Shown: positions 1-11,400 of the stretch, one piece after another
Position numbering within the stretch: position 1 is the stretch's first letter
How the letters are laid out: each line of letters begins with the position of its first letter
DNA from: Notospermus geniculatus
Lineage: Eukaryota; Nemertea; Pilidiophora; Heteronemertea; Lineidae
Reading direction: 5' to 3'
DNA length: 64,000 nt
Assembly: GCA_002633025.1 (NCBI GenBank)
Contig: NMRB01000019.1
Coordinates: 129,484 to 193,483, forward strand
Notes under the pieces: generated by a model
What the model was told of the DNA's origin: nothing
What the model saw: only the letters and a program-made list of their open reading frames with translations
The model's database searches: none
Translations under genes and position numbers: made by a program

Positions 1-28
1 ACCATCAAACCAATCACATTTCTTTCAG

Positions 29-124
29 GGAAGTGCAATACTCAGTAATTTGTTGAAGTCGAAGGGCATAACAACAGGTCTATACCTGAAGAACACGAAC
101 AAGAATGCGCAAGCAATATTAAAG
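29..124 (+). CDS. GABA-B-type receptor copy A, exon 4 equivalent
   Basis: Ninety-six bases, acceptor TTTCTTTCAG, GC donor (AAG|GCAAGT). Two amino-acid differences from the 15545 exon (Ser for Gly, Gln for Glu). Confidence 0.8.
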
Positions 125-2150
125 GCAAGTCAAAGCCATCTTTGACACATCGTTGATGGGGCCTCTATCCCCGATAGCTGCGCCTTTTCCTCTCGATCAC
201 AGCCCGTCCTGTGATTGATTGACAAACCGTTGACTCTGTCGACGACAACTAAACAATGGTAGTTCCATCTGTCGTTGGGGGCAATAACAACGATATGAAT
301 CCCTGATCTGGAACGTCAAGGAACGGCGGTTTGCCAGTCACACCAATTTGACACAGTATAATTAAAAGTCCATCAACTCGCCATCTATATTCTTCGGGGT
401 ATGATAGATAGTGTCTTGCAACACTGAGCAGGCGAACCCCTGCATGTGTTAATGAAAGGAATAAGTGATTCCAACCACCGTCTTTCCCGCAGGACTCCAC
501 GCTTCGAATCATCATCCTCTACCTCAGTCCGAGCAAAGCCAGGGAGTTTCTGTGCCAAATCAATGACAAGGATGGGCGGTACAGATGGATTTTACCCACC
601 GTCAACAGTACAGACATTAGCAAAGCATGCCCGGCTAAGAATGCCACAGCCCTTACGCTACATCTCAAACAAGTTGTCGTAAGTACATGTATGTTATACT
701 CCCCCATCGCCTGCGCGGGTATGACGGCATGCGACAAACCTCGTCCTTGGTTGTCGGTGTGTGAGCTCCGTTGCTGCCAGATGGTATCCCAAACCCTTCA
801 AACTATTGTGTCTGTCTAACTTGAGTTACTGAAGTGTCCCAGGTTACCTTTTGTAACTCAATAGTGCTTGTCCTGAGGAAAAGTCTGGTAACATCGACAT
901 GGACGAAGGATAAATCTTCGGATAACTTTATGTCATCCTCATCTTTGAATTTGTAGATGTATGTGACATGCCGTTTCAGATCAAACGCGACTTCACCCGC
1001 AAAATTGAGCAGACCTACGACATCCATGGCGAAGACATCGTGTCAGCAGCCTTCTCTTACGATGCACTCACCCTGATTATCAAATCACTGAACAGTACAA
1101 GCAACAATGAAGTCTTCAAAGAGATGAAATCAATGACTCTTGATGGGGCGACTGGATCTGTTCAGTTCTGGCCAAATGGACAGCGGCTGTTTCAAACCCG
1201 AATCAAGGCTTATATTGGTGGGCACATCTTCCAACCTTTCGAACTCCTTATCCAGTCCCTTTGTGATTGCTGAGGAACTGCTTAAATTGCTACCGTTAGT
1301 CCTGCAATGGACATCACTTGTCATCTACCATAACTGTACCAACGATCTTCTTCCCCTTCAGGTGACCAGATGTTCTCTTACGGCAGTTTCTTCAGCAGCT
1401 TGACAAGGTACACAGACAAGAAGGTGATAGGTAAGTAAGACTATCGACTCTGTAGGGCGAAGTAATGATCCTCCTTTTTCGGCGATGGCTCAGCACATCG
1501 GGTGACTGTGAAGATTCCATCAGATACAAGTAATGTGGATATCACATCGCCCTAATAAACCATTTTCATGAGATATTCCATATACAATGAAGCAGTCCAA
1601 AACTAATTTGGTTCATCGAAGCAATAGTAGTCTCACTCAAATACGTCATCACGTTACCATTCTTGTTGCAGCTACCCTCAACGTTCCAGACAGCGTAGAG
1701 AAAGTCGTGGAAATTGAAAACGTTGGTCTAGCTTTCTTCATCATCATGACGTCGCTGGCTATCATCATCATAATCTATGCAATTGCAATAATTGGCTACG
1801 TCATCAAGATGAGAGAGGAAAGGTAATGGTTTGCATAATATCTTTTTCTCGAAAGGTCTCTGACTAGGGGTATTACTTCAGCTGCCCAGATGGCTACCTT
1901 CACTATATCATTCAAGAGAAGGGTGTCACCCATCTTTCATGCTGGGAATCGATGCCAACAAGATGTTAAACTTGAACATCCCCGATCCCAACTTAACCAT
2001 TTTTACCTTACTTCCAGGTTCTACAAGATGACGAGTCCGAACATCAACATTGTGATACTCCTGAGCGCCGTGTTAGGATGCGTGTATGTCATATTGATAG
2101 GTATGAGTGGTGTCAAGTCGTCACCGAGAATAATCAGAGACGTCCATGTG
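29..2150 (+). CDS. Partial GABA-B-type receptor copy (exons 4-9 equivalents), truncated at window start and at gap
   Basis: Six exons, 29-124, 493-678, 980-1217, 1362-1430, 1672-1822 and 2018-2150, have exactly the same lengths and phases as exons 4-9 of the complete gene at 15545-17664. All splice sites are intact, including the GC donor at 125. Introns are also alignable throughout with scattered indels. In exon 5 I count 9 differences in 186 bases, 7 of them silent, so the copy is under constraint or is an allele. Exons for TM3 onward are missing because the sequence stops at the N at 2259. Exons 1-3 would lie before the window. Either a recent tandem paralogue or, more likely, the second haplotype. 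Confidence 0.85.
493..678 (+). CDS. GABA-B-type receptor copy A, exon 5 equivalent
   Basis: 186 bases, same boundaries as 16004-16189. Differences are Lys for Asn and Ala for Val near the end of the exon. Confidence 0.82.
980..1217 (+). CDS. GABA-B-type receptor copy A, exon 6 equivalent
   Basis: 238 bases beginning IKRDFTRKIEQ and ending at ATTG|GTGGGC, with the FSYDALTLIIKSLNST helix intact. Confidence 0.82.
1362..1430 (+). CDS. GABA-B-type receptor copy A, exon 7 equivalent
   Basis: Sixty-nine bases with the same acceptor and GTAAGT donor as 16870-16938. Confidence 0.75.
1672..1822 (+). CDS. GABA-B-type receptor copy A, exon 8 equivalent (TM1)
   Basis: 151 bases. The first residues read ATLNVPDS, and the hydrophobic helix is identical to the complete gene's. 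Confidence 0.82.
2018..2150 (+). CDS. GABA-B-type receptor copy A, exon 9 equivalent (TM2)
   Basis: 133 bases, FYKMTSPNINIVILL retained, donor GTAAGT. About 110 bases of the following intron remain before the gap. Confidence 0.82.
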
Positions 2151-2258
2151 GTAAGTAACATCAATTTCTTCAATGAATCGTCATCATTTCATACGTCGAC
2201 ATTTGAAGTCTGCTATGAAAGTAAACGGACATGTACGTTTTAACTGATTCGCCCCCCC

Positions 2259-2259
2259 N
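2259..2259. other. Assembly gap (single N) ending copy A
   Basis: One N after a C-run. Copy A matches 15519-17755 up to this point and is unrelated after it. Confidence 0.95.
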
Positions 2260-2990
2260 TCACAAAAAGACCAAAACTAATGTCTTCCTGAAGTCGGCTG
2301 GTCATCAAAGTAGTATCATCGAAGACACTGCTTACTCTTTTGTAATATATTTTGATTATAATATTGTATCTTACCGGAATATATTGAAATCCGAGAAGAA
2401 ACATCGGTAGAATCCTCCAGTATTTTGCCAAAATGGTGGACTTCCGGCTGCACAGCCTGGTTTCGGTCAGGTTCGCAGGTCCAGTCCTCAACTTTGACCC
2501 TATTTGATTTTGAATAGAGGGAAAGGGAATACATTAAACAACGAGATGTCTGTTGGAAGCCAACACGTCTGCACGGCAGAGGATGTGTACACCTAAACAT
2601 AGGCTGGCCCAGGGCTTCGTATGCGTTGACTCACCCCTACATGTTCATTACATCACGCATTGTGAAAAATTGGTCAGTCAAGGAGAAAATGATTCGATGA
2701 CGGTGATTTATGTTGTTCAATACACGCGTTCGTTCGGCCATTCTACCGTTGGTAGAATATGATCCTCCCTGACCAACCTGAGGTCAGATCGAGATTGACT
2801 GCGTTTTATCAGACTTGCTGAGTCCACCAAATCAGTATAGAAAACTCATTACAGATGGAAACAAAAGAATAAAGAAGTGTAGGCCTATATCAAATATGTT
2901 ATTGCAACCTGTATCACCAAGGAAACCATCAACCAACAGCCACATTTTGCTTATATTCATGTACATACATCATACATGTATAAGTTAATT

Positions 2991-3498
2991 CATAAAGAGA
3001 TCAAACCCCTAAAGCAACCACTTGGGCACACACTGTTGCTCAGTTGTCCGATGAGTTCCAGTTTTTCTCACCAGATGGCTCTTATCACCCAAATTTCCAT
3101 GTTAAACTAATATTTCTAATCAAATTTGTGTTGGTGGCCGTAGCATCCAACAATCCACCAGCCCTGAGCCCAAATTTGTGAAGAATGACCAATTCATAAA
3201 GGTGCCAGGGCTGGGTAAACCTCTTGGTCCCATCCCTGTACATATGTACAGTAGCCTATCTAAATGTATTAGCAGATACCCGAGAGACAGATCGTGCGCA
3301 AGGGTGCTGGCTGCTAAATGTTCCATATCACAAATTTACTTAATGGAATCGTATGGAATTTTCACACATCATGGAGAAGACCCATAGCTATCATATAAAA
3401 CAACTGGACGAAGTTTCATTGAAAATTTCTTTGGGTATCAGGTTTTTCTCAGAATGTCGTAAACCAAGTGGTTGCTTTAGGGGTTTGATCTCTTTATG
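2991..3498. repeat. Inverted-repeat (MITE-like) element with perfect 35-bp arms
   Basis: Bases 2991-3025 are the exact reverse complement of 3464-3498. Weaker complementarity continues inward for perhaps 60 bases (for example near 3100 and 3400). No ORF for a transposase lies inside. Target duplication is not clear, so the outer ends are uncertain. Confidence 0.75.
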
Positions 3499-4275
3499 GT
3501 TAATTTTAATTCTGTTCATAACAGGGGTATTGGAATCAAAAACTTTCGGATCATCCACCGCTGGGGAGTTTTTCTCTCCGCCACCTGGTGGCAGCACCAC
3601 CGACAGTGTGGCACAGCTACGGGCCAAACCAACAAAACATAAGATATCCATTGCAAATTAGTACAAAACTCCATTACAAGCCTGACAAGACCTATTCACA
3701 CGACCCTAAAGCCCAATTTAACTAACTAATGTTAGGTTTGCTAACCAAAGTTTACTCAGTCGAAGCCACAGGGCTTTAACGTATTTCCAAGGACTATAGG
3801 TCTATTAGCCAAACATTTCACATGGACTGAATATGTTCAACATGACAGCATTTGGCAATCAAATGAGTCGTTCCCTATAACATTATACATCGTATAGGCC
3901 TACACATCCCCAGGGAAACATGGTTTAAATCGATCCAATATCATGTTCCTTTTCAAGGAATGTCACTGCGAAGCTTTCCAAAGTATAGGTCAACTTGAAT
4001 TTATGCGCAGTTTTTGAAGATCACCTTTTCGAAACACGCATCGTGACTGGTCTCGGAAGCTTGCAGTTCCGCTGCTGTAGGATGTTAGCCAGTTAGCATA
4101 CGGAATCGATTCATGCAAGCATTTTTGTGCTCAGCAGGCTAAAATCAACTTGATGTCACACAGTTACATTTTACACTAAATATCAAATTCATTTTTCATG
4201 TTTCGTGAACGAACTGTCTGTTTTACGGCGTCCAAAAGAAAATAAGTTGACAAGGCAGTAGAATGCCGAAGAAGT

Positions 4276-4355
4276 GGCCAAAATAGTCACAGTCGGGACC
4301 AAAATAGACGAGCATGGGACCGAAATAGACGCTGTGACCAAAATAAACGATGTGC
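4276..4355. repeat. Short tandem repeat, ~20 bp x 4
   Basis: Four degenerate copies of a unit containing GACCAAAATAGACG, with spacing 20-21 bases. Confidence 0.7.
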
Positions 4356-5222
4356 AGATGCCATCTTCAAGCACGTGACTTCAACGACAGATTTTCATTG
4401 GCTAATTATGAATGATGCCAGTCACGGTCGCGGCGGCATCGGATGCAGCATTTCAAACAGCGAATCGACCAATGGTCCAGGCCGAGCAATCGAATTCCCT
4501 CAGTATTTCGTATCACCAAGTACAAACAATCGCGGTAACTCTATCGCTGTTGGGCGTGACTGCATGAAATAGACTTTGACTCATCAAAAATCGATCTATC
4601 AAAAAACCGATATAAATCTATTAAATTAGCAGGATTAACGCTCAGTGGTTAAATTTGTTTTAAGTGCGTTGCAGTCTATTTGCCTTGATAGGAAACCCCA
4701 TTGATCACTCGCCCAATGGTTCCACCACAATGGTTCAATGCTTTCCCTGCATTGGCTGTTCCGTCATTCCGTAGTTGGCACTCGAGGGCGGAGGGACACT
4801 TCACATTCTCCTGTGAACACTTGAGGAGCACATGATGAATGTTTCATGACACAGGGATAAGGAGGAAAGCAACTATGGATTATTCAGGATTACACTTTTA
4901 AAACTTAGTGATATGCAATTTGCCATTGGAAATCTGTTAATGACATCACATGCTGCATGCAGGTCGTGTAAATCTTTCATGTGAGTTTTGTAAACCATTC
5001 CTTTGAACGTATGCAAAACCGTTAGCATGGTTTAGCTGATAGATGGGAAGTGAAATTTTTGAAAGACCTTAGGGTTAGTTACAAGGAGAAGAAGCAATGT
5101 GTGTCTCAAATTTTTACGAATTATTCTACAGGAAGCTGATGCAAAAAGCAATGGATTACTGCCTAAATGGCTTTGAAGACTTCTTGATATGAGATAGAAC
5201 CACGAATCTCACACTATTGGAA

Positions 5223-5450
5223 ATGTGCCTACTTCGACGCCTTGCCTTAAAAACTAGCCAGATCGTTCTTTTCCTTGGTGCTATAAACTTGGTGGTATGT
5301 GTGACAGACGAAAGCCTCCATGTGCAGGGCATGTTTCCCCTTTCCGGAAAACAAGCGTCCAGGGGGTATGCCGAACTAGCAGGTGCAAGATATGCTCTAA
5401 AGGTCGCCAAGAATCCCACAGAACTGCAATTTGCTCACAATGACTCGGAG
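5223..5450 (+). CDS. GABA-B-type receptor exon 1: signal peptide and start of ligand domain
   Basis: ATG at 5223 opens an N-terminus with a basic MCLLRR start and a hydrophobic core (IVLFLGAINLVV), as in a cleaved signal peptide. It runs directly into the GABA-B family hallmark LHVQGMFPLSGK and ends with HNDSE. The donor GTAAGT follows at 5451; the exon is 76 codons and ends in phase 0. An in-frame TTG six bases upstream is not a plausible start. Confidence 0.85.
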
Positions 5451-8400
5451 GTAAGTTTGCTTGAGGTTTTGATAAAGAGTTGATGTTAAAGATTGTTTGA
5501 TAGTCAATTGATCATCACTATAGAATTGAGCATCACCGGGGATGCTACCGGCATTGAAATCTGCCCATTGTCAGAGGTAGCGGTTTCAAACTTCAAAGAC
5601 TTGCCAGCGAACATGATTTGGAAACTTTATGCTGCAGCATGTCCATTGGAGAAACCGTGCTAACCAATCTATCACACCACCTACTGACATGACTGACTCT
5701 ATAAATGCCAACAGCCATTAACTCTCAACATCATGCCGCAGCAATTTCAACTTGGGTTCACATCTCTATAGCACCGAACCCATCAACGGAGAAGGAATCT
5801 ATAACTATATGTCATTGGAAATACAACCCAATCTATCACCCGATGAGGATATTTTAGATATCGATTTGATTGGCATCAAATTGGAAAAAACTTTGATCAA
5901 TAGGTGGTGGAAATGATCGAATTGAACCTTTCCCAGTATGCAGTCAGTATGATTAAATGATAGCTGCTGTGTCTGTCATCGTGAAGATGGCTATCGATCT
6001 TGTCAATAAGTTATTTCTGTCGAAATGCTAGTTTGAAATAAGAGAATATCTCTGGCTTGTTTCCAGCATGGCACAATATTACATTATCAAGGTAAAGTTC
6101 TAAAGCCCTTGCTTGACTGTGTGTATATTTTGCTATCACACTAAATGTCAAATTCATTTTTCATGACTCGTTAAAGGATTGTCTGTATTACCGCGAATAT
6201 CTTCCTCATGAGTTATGAAAACAGCCCACAGTATTTTCTATTAGCCTTTGATATTATTCTCTACGGTGTAATGTTGATAGGATCTACATTGAGTTGTATT
6301 GATCAAGTCCATTCATCTCATAGTACGCATTGTCCAGCTACCTACGAAACCACGATTTCCCTGATAATGGACGCCGCGATGAAAGAAAATATCATTATCC
6401 GCGACACGGATGATTGAGTAGTTAAAAGGAGCAATGTTCGAAAAGTCACAACGATATCTCGAAGTTGCCAACCGGCATAAAACATGTTACCGTCCGTTAT
6501 TGCCAAGAGCATGCCTGGGGATCCCTAAGAGGGACATGAGCGTTACACTCTGGCATTATCTCAAAATCTAGGGTACCAACTGCCAAAGGTCTTCAGAGAA
6601 CAACGCTAAATGAGTAACCTTGGATCAAGGGTAACTAAATTCATGCCCGTTGGGGTATGAACGCCGTTGGGAAGAAGCCAGTCTGAAAGGGTTCCCCCAC
6701 CCACCAGGGAGTCGGAGGCGGTGAATGTATTATACAATCGCTTCGGGGAAACCGCACGCTCTAGTTTCAAGTCTGTTCCCTTTTGTGCCTTGCCAGCAAG
6801 GGAGTACAATTACATAACTAACGGTTGCGTTTCTCTCGCCTCGGGGACCGCACTCCCACTGCCATCTCAGTGGACTATCTCCACGAACAATCACACCTCG
6901 CATAATTTGATATTCTAACCTATTAATTTAAATTCTGAACACCAACGGTTTGTCATGCCTGTAACTGATTTCCAGATTCAAAATATTTTTGTCCTAGACG
7001 CGTGCTGTGTGACCCTTTGCCCTTGATAGTCGGTGCGACCTGATGTATGATTGATCCGATTCATGCCTTCCTTGAGTCCCACCTGCCTTTGCCTTCTCTT
7101 ATGTTCACGGACTTGCATTTCGAGGACGTATTACAGATACATGTTTGAAAATGTTGGTACCGCCAAATCTCATCATCCTACCATTACTGTCTCTCGTATA
7201 TTTCACAAGTACATGTTAAACTTCTTAGTCTACTCGTTAGAGTATGAAAAGTTCGTTAATTTTTCACAACCTCACATCGTTGGATACAACGTACATGTCG
7301 GTTAAACTTTCAGCATTATTTTCGAAACGTACATTTGATGGGTCCTCCTGGAAGCAACACTCGAGACTCAGACAAATGATGTAGCAGATTCAGACATGTG
7401 AATGTGTCAGCCAGCGAACTTCTTGTCAGCAATTCAGCATTTGGACATTTGCAAACGGGATGTTCAATCATCTGGGTTTTCGAAATCTGACTTCACTTTT
7501 CGTGAAAACAGCAAATACGATTGTGATGCGAGTTTCACAATGCAAGGGGAAACATTATTGGCCAGAAATCTGTGGTCTATCGATCATTTTAATGCTTGAA
7601 AGCAACTTGAGTTATGAGTGGTAGAGGGAATGCACGCAACACGTGTGTGTAGCTGCGGGAACTACACGTCCACTTCATTCCACCTGACTTGGGAACACAA
7701 TACTGATGGGGTAGATGGAATGGTAATGGCTTTGAACAGATTGGGTTGCGTGCAGTGTATAATGTACTGATAATGTACATGTCTGGCATTCCAGAGACAG
7801 AATAATAATATTATTTCAAGTACTTAATTTGATTTGATTTGATGTGTACATAGACCTGAATTGCCTCTTTTGAAGTGAGGGAGGCAATTTTATAGGATCA
7901 CAAGCAACGGCGGCGACAATGACTTTTTGGAAAAAAAGGAATTAAAGCTTTTCAACAAAAGACATTTCGCATGGCAAACGAACGCTGCGGCACACCATGA
8001 TGGGAACCTACAACCAATTAGATTACAATTGCTGCCAATTTGACTTTTATATTGTCGATAAAAACGAGTTGAGAACACTTTTACACCGTGCGCAGCCTTC
8101 CGTAAGGAACGTGTGAACGGCGTGTTGTCGCATCTTTCACAATTCTCATCGCGCTTGGCTGGCAGCTTGCCGCCCTAAAAACCTCGATGGACTTTCAATA
8201 AATCTCAAAGGCAGGCGGCAGATGTCAAATACTCCTACACAACATCACACAAAGCAGCCATCATATAGCTGTTCAAAATTTTGATGTGATATACTCTATT
8301 GTCACGGCCATGTTTGAGAGCCTCTTCGTCGTGTGGGATACACGCTTTCAGTCTCAAGGGCCGATGTCTTGGCGATCTTATCTCACAACCTTGTGCCCAT

Positions 8401-11400
8401 GACTTACTATATGTAGACGGCATTAGTTGGTCTTGTACATGGAGATCCTGTCAGCGGTGGCATTGAACGAGATTTTCCTTTCATCAATTCATAAATGAAG
8501 GCGAACGTCTAATCCGTGAAATCTCAATCAAATTTAGACCAGTTTTCGGTGGCTGCATTCAAGGAATCTGAATGGGCAACTGATGGTGTAATAGCTAAAC
8601 CCTTCAACGACGCCACGCTATAGAACTGAGACTGATCAACCAAGGTCAGGGATGAATTAAGTACCACATTTTTCATCTTTCCTGGAAGAAAGTTCACGCC
8701 AAGTTTAATCACTAAGGATGGAAGAATGCAAGATGCAAGTCGAGTGTCTTGAATGCTGACGGCAAAGAATTGGAGAGTTGTAGACAGACAATCCATCGGG
8801 TGGGAAACATCTAGATGGAATGCATTCACTAGGCCAGCTACACCGGTCGATTACTACTCCAATCGGATGATTTAAGCTCAAAATCGTCCCAATTAACCCA
8901 CAATGTATGTCCTAAACCAGCCAAACAACACCAGCAAGAACGAAATGCACCTTCAAACAATCATACAATTTAGAATCGACAACATCGAAACCATCCAATT
9001 TCTGTTGCTCATTTTATGAAATGGTCAACTTCCTTAGTCCATTTTCACAATGAACAAGGGATGTGGCAGTTTCTATTAATGCCAGTATTAGTCCCTCACA
9101 CCTTGGAGTGACTTCCTGACCCCAAGGTGTTGGAACCCAAGTAGCAACATCCAAGGTTTAATTGACCAAATCAGAATGCTGGTAAAGTGATCAACTTTGT
9201 CCTCTCCTTCCTTTTAGAAGGATGTTGTTGACCAAGAATGTGAATATAATTGGATCGACTACATTTAAATGTTAAATATTTGACCTTTCATGCTCTGTTG
9301 AACATCTCGGTTCATCCTGTGCAGCTGCTAACCAAAGGGATCAGGGAAGTGATCCTTGGTTCTTGCTATATGAAACAAGAGCAACGCAGAGCGTGGCATA
9401 TGCCCCCGACTGGTATGTTGTTTGTGGGCGAAGCAATCTGAAATTAATTGACGGAAACTCGATTTCAAGATGGCCACCATAGCCGCCATCTTGGATGGGC
9501 GGCAGAGCTGGTCATCGAAAGGAACCTTCCCCTCATAGATGCAAACCCTCACAAAAAAATTCAGGTTGATTGTGCAAAGCGTTCTCAAGTTAATCAACGG
9601 AAGCCAATTTCAAGATGGCCACCATAGCCGCCATCTTGGATGGGTGGCGGAGCTGGTCGTCGAAAGGAACCGTCCCCTTATAGAGACCAACCCTCACAAA
9701 AAAATTTAGGTTGACTGCGCAAAGCATTCTCAAGTTAATCGACGGAAACCGATTTCACGCTGGCCACCATAGCCGCCATCTTGGATGGGCGGCGGAGCTG
9801 GTCATCGAAAGGAACCGTCCCCTCATAGAGACCAACCCTCACAAAAAAATTCAGGTTGATCGGTCAAAGCGTTCTGAAGTTAATTGACGGAAACCAATTT
9901 CACGCTGGCCACCATAGCCGCCATCTTGGATGGGCGGCGGAGCTGGTCATCGAAAGGAACCGTCCCCTCATAGAGACCAACCCTCACAAAAAAGGTTGAT
10001 TGGTCAAAGCGTTCTCAAGCTAATTGACGGAAACCAAATGTTAACGGACACCGACACCGACACCGACGACGACACCGACACCGACACCGACGCACGCGCC
10101 ACGACATAATGCCCCCGACTTTTTCGGAAGTCGGGGGCATAAAAAGGGTTGCATTTTGGAGGGACACCAGCTTAATATTCATCCGAGGTTTCTTGTATAC
10201 AACATGCAAGCGTTTCCTTTTTCACATCATTTTCTTCCGGAACTTCGGAAGGAATGAAAAATTTTCGGGCATTAAAGTGCAATGGTTCGGAAATGTTGAC
10301 CCCACTAGAACCTGTACATGTTCAAGAGGACGAAAAAAGTCGGTGTTAGATTGGTCTAATTCAAATAAGCCTATCTTTTATCACCTGGATCTTGGGCAAT
10401 CAAATCGTCATTACCTATGTTTTATCAAGAGAGAACGCAGATTACGACGAGACAGATAAAGCGTGTGAGTTGGAATTTAAATGGGAAATTCAGCCATTTG
10501 TAAACAATGAAGGACAAATCTTAATGACGTGTCAATATGGAGAAGGATCTTCTTGAGTGTACTTTATGAAAAATACATGTATGTTTACTCAGTGACATCG
10601 GCTTTTGTCTTTATGATAGAGCTGTACGAGATTAGTTGACACATCCGACAACATTGTCCCACTTTTTAAAGGGGGATGTTCAGCACTAGTGAACATGCTA
10701 TTCTCTCTGCTGTTTATCTTCGCGAAGGAAATTAGCTGTCCGATGTGATTACATGTATTTTCTCATTAGATATCTGCATGATATAATCATGGGTATACAT
10801 GTATAATGTCACCAGACAGTGCGACACCAAACAAGTGATTGTGATCGTGGTTTGGACGCCGAAGACTTTCCAGGTGTCCCAGACGAGACAATTGCATGTT
10901 ACTTCTATGGGAGGGGCGATGATATCAATATACATGTTCCCACTTCGTGCGAACTCATTATGTCGACCTATATTTCTTCCACCATTGGATTGGAGTCCAA
11001 AGAAAGCATGGACCATGATGTGAACGTCATCCTGGACTACTAGAGGTCCGAACCGTTGAGTTACACCTTGGAGGAATTATACTGACAGTATAATTCCTCC
11101 AAGGTTACACCAAAGTTCATCAAATACATGTATGTTGTTCGCTGTTCATGGGCTTCCAATTAGCTCACCAGTTGGCGGCTGGAGAAGCCAATTGAACGCC
11201 ACTTTCCCCTCGCTACATTGAACATTTCCAGGCGTTTACTACGTGGATCTATAGGTATATCACCATTTCGTGTACGTATAATTAGTTACAAAACTTTTGC
11301 AAAATGCATGAACTGTTTTTGAGAGTAAACAATTAAAGCAGAATACCATAACTTGATACACCGCAGTTAAAAAGCTTTGGTGTTCTGTTGCAGCTGTGTA

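Larger units (their letters stand above)
1..2258. repeat. Long duplicated segment, partner of 15519-17755
   Basis: Exons and introns are collinear with 15519-17755 at about 95% identity with small indels. The right end coincides with the N at 2259; the left end is outside the window. Confidence 0.92.
2260..5222. other. Intergenic or upstream stretch of the complete GABA-B-type gene
   Basis: No exon with family similarity is visible on either strand. It contains an inverted-repeat element (2991-3498), a short 20-bp tandem repeat (4276-4355) and presumably the 5'UTR and promoter of the gene starting at 5223. I could not identify a TATA box or an upstream exon. Confidence 0.5.
9399..10141. mobile_element. 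Helentron-associated (HINE/pearl-like) non-autonomous element
   Basis: The 13-base sequence TATGCCCCCGACT at 9399-9411 recurs inverted at 10129-10141. Between them lie about four 145-bp tandem monomers (9444-10037), a (CCGACA)n microsatellite (10046-10091) and a perfect 13-bp hairpin (10109-10140). Left inverted motif, tandem monomers, microsatellite and terminal hairpin is the known architecture of non-autonomous Helentrons such as bivalve pearl elements. No Rep/helicase gene is present. Exact termini and host target are inferred. Confidence 0.55.

Noticed and set aside
843-887. Possible 45-bp micro-exon between exons 5 and 6 of copy A
   Set aside because: The equivalent segment in the complete gene has a 1-base deletion and an in-frame stop, so it is drifting like intron.
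8524-8829. 101-codon minus-strand ORF in intron 1
   Set aside because: Reads smoothly but has no acceptor, family resemblance or partner exon.
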